A DNA stretch of 7,477 nucleotides, from NCBI GenBank assembly GCA_947441325.1, contig CANETR010000083.1:1-7477 (forward strand), in the 5' to 3' direction. The notes below the pieces were generated by a model that made no database searches, was not told the origin of the DNA, and saw only the letters and a program-made list of their open reading frames with translations. Shown here in pieces: positions 5,401-7,477 of this stretch. Every line of letters begins with the position of its first letter. Within the stretch, counting starts at the first letter, position 1. This DNA comes from Saprospiraceae bacterium (GTDB lineage Bacteria; Bacteroidota; Bacteroidia; Chitinophagales; Saprospiraceae). Position numbers and translations under genes: made by a program.

Positions 5401-6565
5401 TAATACTGAAATTGAGTCGATTTACCTGCAGGCAAAAGCTAATCGTATAATCGATGGCAGTGAAAAATCAGTAATTTTCTACTCAAAGAACCTGCTCGAG
5501 GACAGGCTTTCTATCCTTAGCCGATGTTTTCCTTCGAACAGCTTGCACGCTGTTGCAATCAAGGCCCAATCAAATTCCGATGTGCTCCATCACATTGTCA
5601 GTCTTGGTTATGGCCTCGAGGCAGCCTCAATTGAAGAGGTGAAACTGGCCCTTGCTGCCGGATGTCCCAATGAGAAAATTGTATTCGATTCGCCTGTCAA
5701 AACCCGGGAAGAGATTTTATACTGTCATGAATCGGTTCCTGGACTGCATCTGAATGTTAATTCACTGGCCGAACTAGAGCGCATTCCGCAAAATTTTAGT
5801 GCTAAACTGGGCATTCGTATCAATCCCCTGGTACAAACCGATGCGCCTGAAATCTTCGATGTGGTAAAGAAAAATTCAAAATTCGGTGTCCCTGTTACTA
5901 AAAGGCAGGAGATAATCCAAGCCTGTATGAAATATCCTGTTTCTGGTCTGCACATACATATAGGATCGGGCATACGCGATTTCTCCGGCAATGTGGCAGC
6001 TGTAAAAATGATGGTAGAACTAGCAGATGAAATTAATAGTCTGAAAGAAAAAAATGAGCAGCAGATCGACTGGATTGACATAGGCGGAGGCATTCATTTC
6101 GAATCGGAAGATGGGGAATTCAGTGTCCGAGAATTTGCCGAAACCCTGAAAAAAGAAACAGGCATTTTCGACCGTTACAATGTGATTACTGAATATGGTG
6201 CTTATGTTCACAAACATAACAGCTTTGCAGTGTCACGCATAGAGTATGTCTTGGAATCGGAGCTGAAAGATATTGCTCACACTGCCTTCATACATCTTGG
6301 GGCCGACCTTTTTCTGCGCAAGGTTTATTCCTCGCTGCCAATACATTATCCATGCTTTGTCATGGGCAAAGCCGAAGTATCTTCAGAAGAAAAATACAAT
6401 ATCGCCGGTCCGCTCTGCTTTGCAGGCGATTATCTCTATTACGATCTGCCACTGCCCAAATTAGCAGAAGGAGATCTTTTTGTCATCAAAGAAATCGGCG
6501 CCAATACATTGAGTATGTGGTCGAGACATTGTAGTAGGGAAGAGCCAGGTTTTCTGTTTTGTTAA
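5387..6565 (+). CDS. Fold type III PLP-dependent decarboxylase homologue (DAP/ornithine decarboxylase family) with altered motifs
   Basis: A 392-residue protein with the alanine-racemase-type barrel and C-terminal beta domain of group IV decarboxylases. K59 in HAVAIKAQSN is the PLP lysine (YAVKAN in diaminopimelate decarboxylase), followed by YGLEAASIEEVKLALAAG. H191 is in HIHIGSG and the phosphate glycine loop is DIGGG (231-235). GADLFLRKVYSS (305-316) matches the GxNDLIRPxLY strand, and GPLC (341-344) with D348 matches the catalytic GPxCxSxD. Two positions differ: EPGR reads EYGA (269-272) and GAY reads GAN (371-373); in ornithine decarboxylase that Arg and Tyr contact the PLP phosphate. 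The usual YN after GAY is also missing. The start is TTG at 5387: the frame has TAA at 5378-5380 and no ATG before residue 181. The 14-base overlap suggests coupling to the fold type I gene. lysA itself is unlikely given these changes; the substrate is unknown. Confidence 0.86.
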   Translation: MKRLNNTEIESIYLQAKANRIIDGSEKSVIFYSKNLLEDRLSILSRCFPSNSLHAVAIKAQSNSDVLHHIVSLGYGLEAASIEEVKLALAAGCPNEKIVFDSPVKTREEILYCHESVPGLHLNVNSLAELERIPQNFSAKLGIRINPLVQTDAPEIFDVVKKNSKFGVPVTKRQEIIQACMKYPVSGLHIHIGSGIRDFSGNVAAVKMMVELADEINSLKEKNEQQIDWIDIGGGIHFESEDGEFSVREFAETLKKETGIFDRYNVITEYGAYVHKHNSFAVSRIEYVLESELKDIAHTAFIHLGADLFLRKVYSSLPIHYPCFVMGKAEVSSEEKYNIAGPLCFAGDYLYYDLPLPKLAEGDLFVIKEIGANTLSMWSRHCSREEPGFLFC

Positions 6566-6644
6566 ATGGCCTTCTGATTATTACTTATTGAATATTTAGA
6601 GGAAAGTTAATTCTTATACCTGATCTCAGCTGTTGACACAATAA

Positions 6645-6660
6645 AATCAAAATATTGATT
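6645..6660. terminator. Weak AT-rich hairpin between convergent genes
   Basis: AATCAA (6645-6650) and TTGATT (6655-6660) form a 6-base inverted repeat around AATA. It lies between the two converging genes, where a terminator is expected, but has no T-run and little stability. The rest of 6566-6667 shows no better candidate. Confidence 0.18.
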
Positions 6661-6667
6661 GAATCCT

Positions 6668-7477
6668 TTAGTCATTCTTTCTTTTAATAGCTTCAATTTT
6701 TTGGTTTAATTCCTCCCTTTTCATTTTCCAATATTCATTATAACTGTAGGGTTCTAAGGAAAACATACCTTTTGGATATATTTCGGTGGGCTCGGTTGAA
6801 GGATGTACTAGGTTTATAATTTCTTTTTGAGCATTTTCAATGTCTTCATCAAGAATATATTGATTGATGCGTTCATATTTTTTTTCCAATTCTACCGATA
6901 GTTTTTGTGCTTCAGAAGCAGAAATATTATCCATAATACTGACTGGAATTACAAAAAATATCAAGAGCGCTGAAAGTAGTGCGATCGCAATAGCAGTGTA
7001 CAAACGGCTATGTTCTCCTTTTTTGTCTTTTACCATCAACCAGCTGATAAATTTGCTAAGACCTTTAGCGCTATCATTATTTTTAATTTTCTCTGATTTT
7101 GCTTTGCCGGTTCTAATCGATTCGAACAAATCTGCAGCTGCATCATCAGCAGGTTTTATATTCAGACAAAATTGTATATGTTTTTCAGCCAAATTTTTGA
7201 AAGATCTTTCTTTGGTTTTTTGCCAAAAGGCAAAGTAGCAGTTTGCCAATCCAAAATTTACCTCATAATTATTGGGACTGATTATTTTGGCTGATTTTAA
7301 CTGTTTGAGTGTATCGTCAGTCAGAGATCTTTTAGCAACCTGTTTAGCACGACTAAGGTAATCATTTAGAGAAGTTTGTAATATTTTATATTCTCTTTCG
7401 CTGATTCCCGTTGCAAAAAGCATTTCTTTATATTCTTCGTCGGAATAATACTCACCCAATAATTTTTCTTCAAAACT
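6668..7477 (-). CDS. Membrane-anchored helical (possibly TPR-like) protein, 5'-truncated by the window edge
   Basis: The frame is open through the right edge: the first visible codons read SFEEKL before the TTG at 7459, so the true start is probably outside and at least 269 residues are present. Numbered from that TTG, residues 1-115 are helical and amphipathic, and SPNNYEVNFGLANCYFAFWQKT (61-82) followed by FKNLAEKHIQFCLNIKP (87-103) reads like a TPR helix pair, though only loosely. A basic linker with KDKKGEHSR (144-152) leads into one transmembrane segment at about 153-174 (LYTAIAIALLSALLIFFVIPVS). After it, about 89 residues are charged, with coiled-coil potential at 182-217 and 244-262. 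The positive residues before the segment suggest the N-terminal part is cytoplasmic and the C-terminus outside. No enzymatic motif was recognised. It converges on the PLP operon and is not part of it. Confidence 0.75.
   Translation of the reverse strand, partial: SFEEKLLGEYYSDEEYKEMLFATGISEREYKILQTSLNDYLSRAKQVAKRSLTDDTLKQLKSAKIISPNNYEVNFGLANCYFAFWQKTKERSFKNLAEKHIQFCLNIKPADDAAADLFESIRTGKAKSEKIKNNDSAKGLSKFISWLMVKDKKGEHSRLYTAIAIALLSALLIFFVIPVSIMDNISASEAQKLSVELEKKYERINQYILDEDIENAQKEIINLVHPSTEPTEIYPKGMFSLEPYSYNEYWKMKREELNQKIEAIKRKND

Noticed and set aside
5725..6093. 122-codon minus-strand open frame inside the decarboxylase-like gene
   Set aside because: Antisense to clear family motifs and with no recognisable protein features; a shadow frame.
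6564..6576. AAATGGCCTTCTG, identical to 1355-1367 in the terminator arm
   Set aside because: A 13-base match is about what chance gives in a window of this size, and no matching left arm forms a good hairpin at the second site.
6864..7238. 124-codon plus-strand open frame opposite the membrane protein gene
   Set aside because: Its hydrophobic stretches mirror the opposite strand and the minus-strand gene explains the region better.

Overview
The window looks like a chromosomal segment of a Bacteroidota bacterium. Three things suggest this: two intergenic regions carry the Bacteroidota -7 promoter element TAnnTTTG, clear Shine-Dalgarno sequences are almost absent (starts sit behind A-rich leaders), and several proteins resemble families common in that phylum (acidic-tailed small protein, ERI-1/KapD-like exonuclease, DinB-like protein, PIN toxin pair). 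The genus cannot be told from the sequence.

Layout: (1) 2-712 is the 3' two thirds of hemE, uroporphyrinogen decarboxylase. (2) 713-851 holds a probable promoter for a small protein (852-1313) with a short folded N-terminus and an extremely acidic C-terminus containing 14 consecutive aspartates; a strong intrinsic terminator follows at 1331-1375. (3) 1411-3087 is a tight three-gene set: a DEDDh 3'-5' exonuclease, a 2-oxoglutarate/Fe(II) prolyl-hydroxylase-like oxygenase whose start overlaps it by 13 bases, and a DinB-like metal-site protein 4 bases further on. (4) 3254-3879 is a toxin-antitoxin-like module, a 74-residue probable antitoxin overlapping a PIN-domain ribonuclease by 4 bases, visibly more AT-rich than its surroundings. 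(5) 3979-6565 is a two-gene operon with its own promoter: a fold type I PLP enzyme related to class V aminotransferases and cysteine desulfurases, overlapped by 14 bases by a fold type III PLP enzyme related to diaminopimelate/ornithine decarboxylases. (6) 6668-7477 is a convergent, 5'-truncated gene for a membrane-anchored protein with a helical, possibly TPR-like, N-terminal region.

The most interesting part is the coupled pair of PLP enzymes. I recognise both folds but not the pathway. The decarboxylase-like partner keeps its PLP lysine, the glycine loop and the GPxC cysteine, but has changed the EPGR and GAY motifs that normally help hold the cofactor. A dedicated small amino-acid or amine pathway is a reasonable inference, but the substrate cannot be read from sequence. 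The acidic protein (parallel to the delta subunit of Firmicutes RNA polymerase) and the exonuclease-oxygenase-DinB set are secondary points of interest. No tRNA, rRNA, CRISPR array, insertion sequence or other mobile element was seen, and no gap without a gene exceeds 300 bases.
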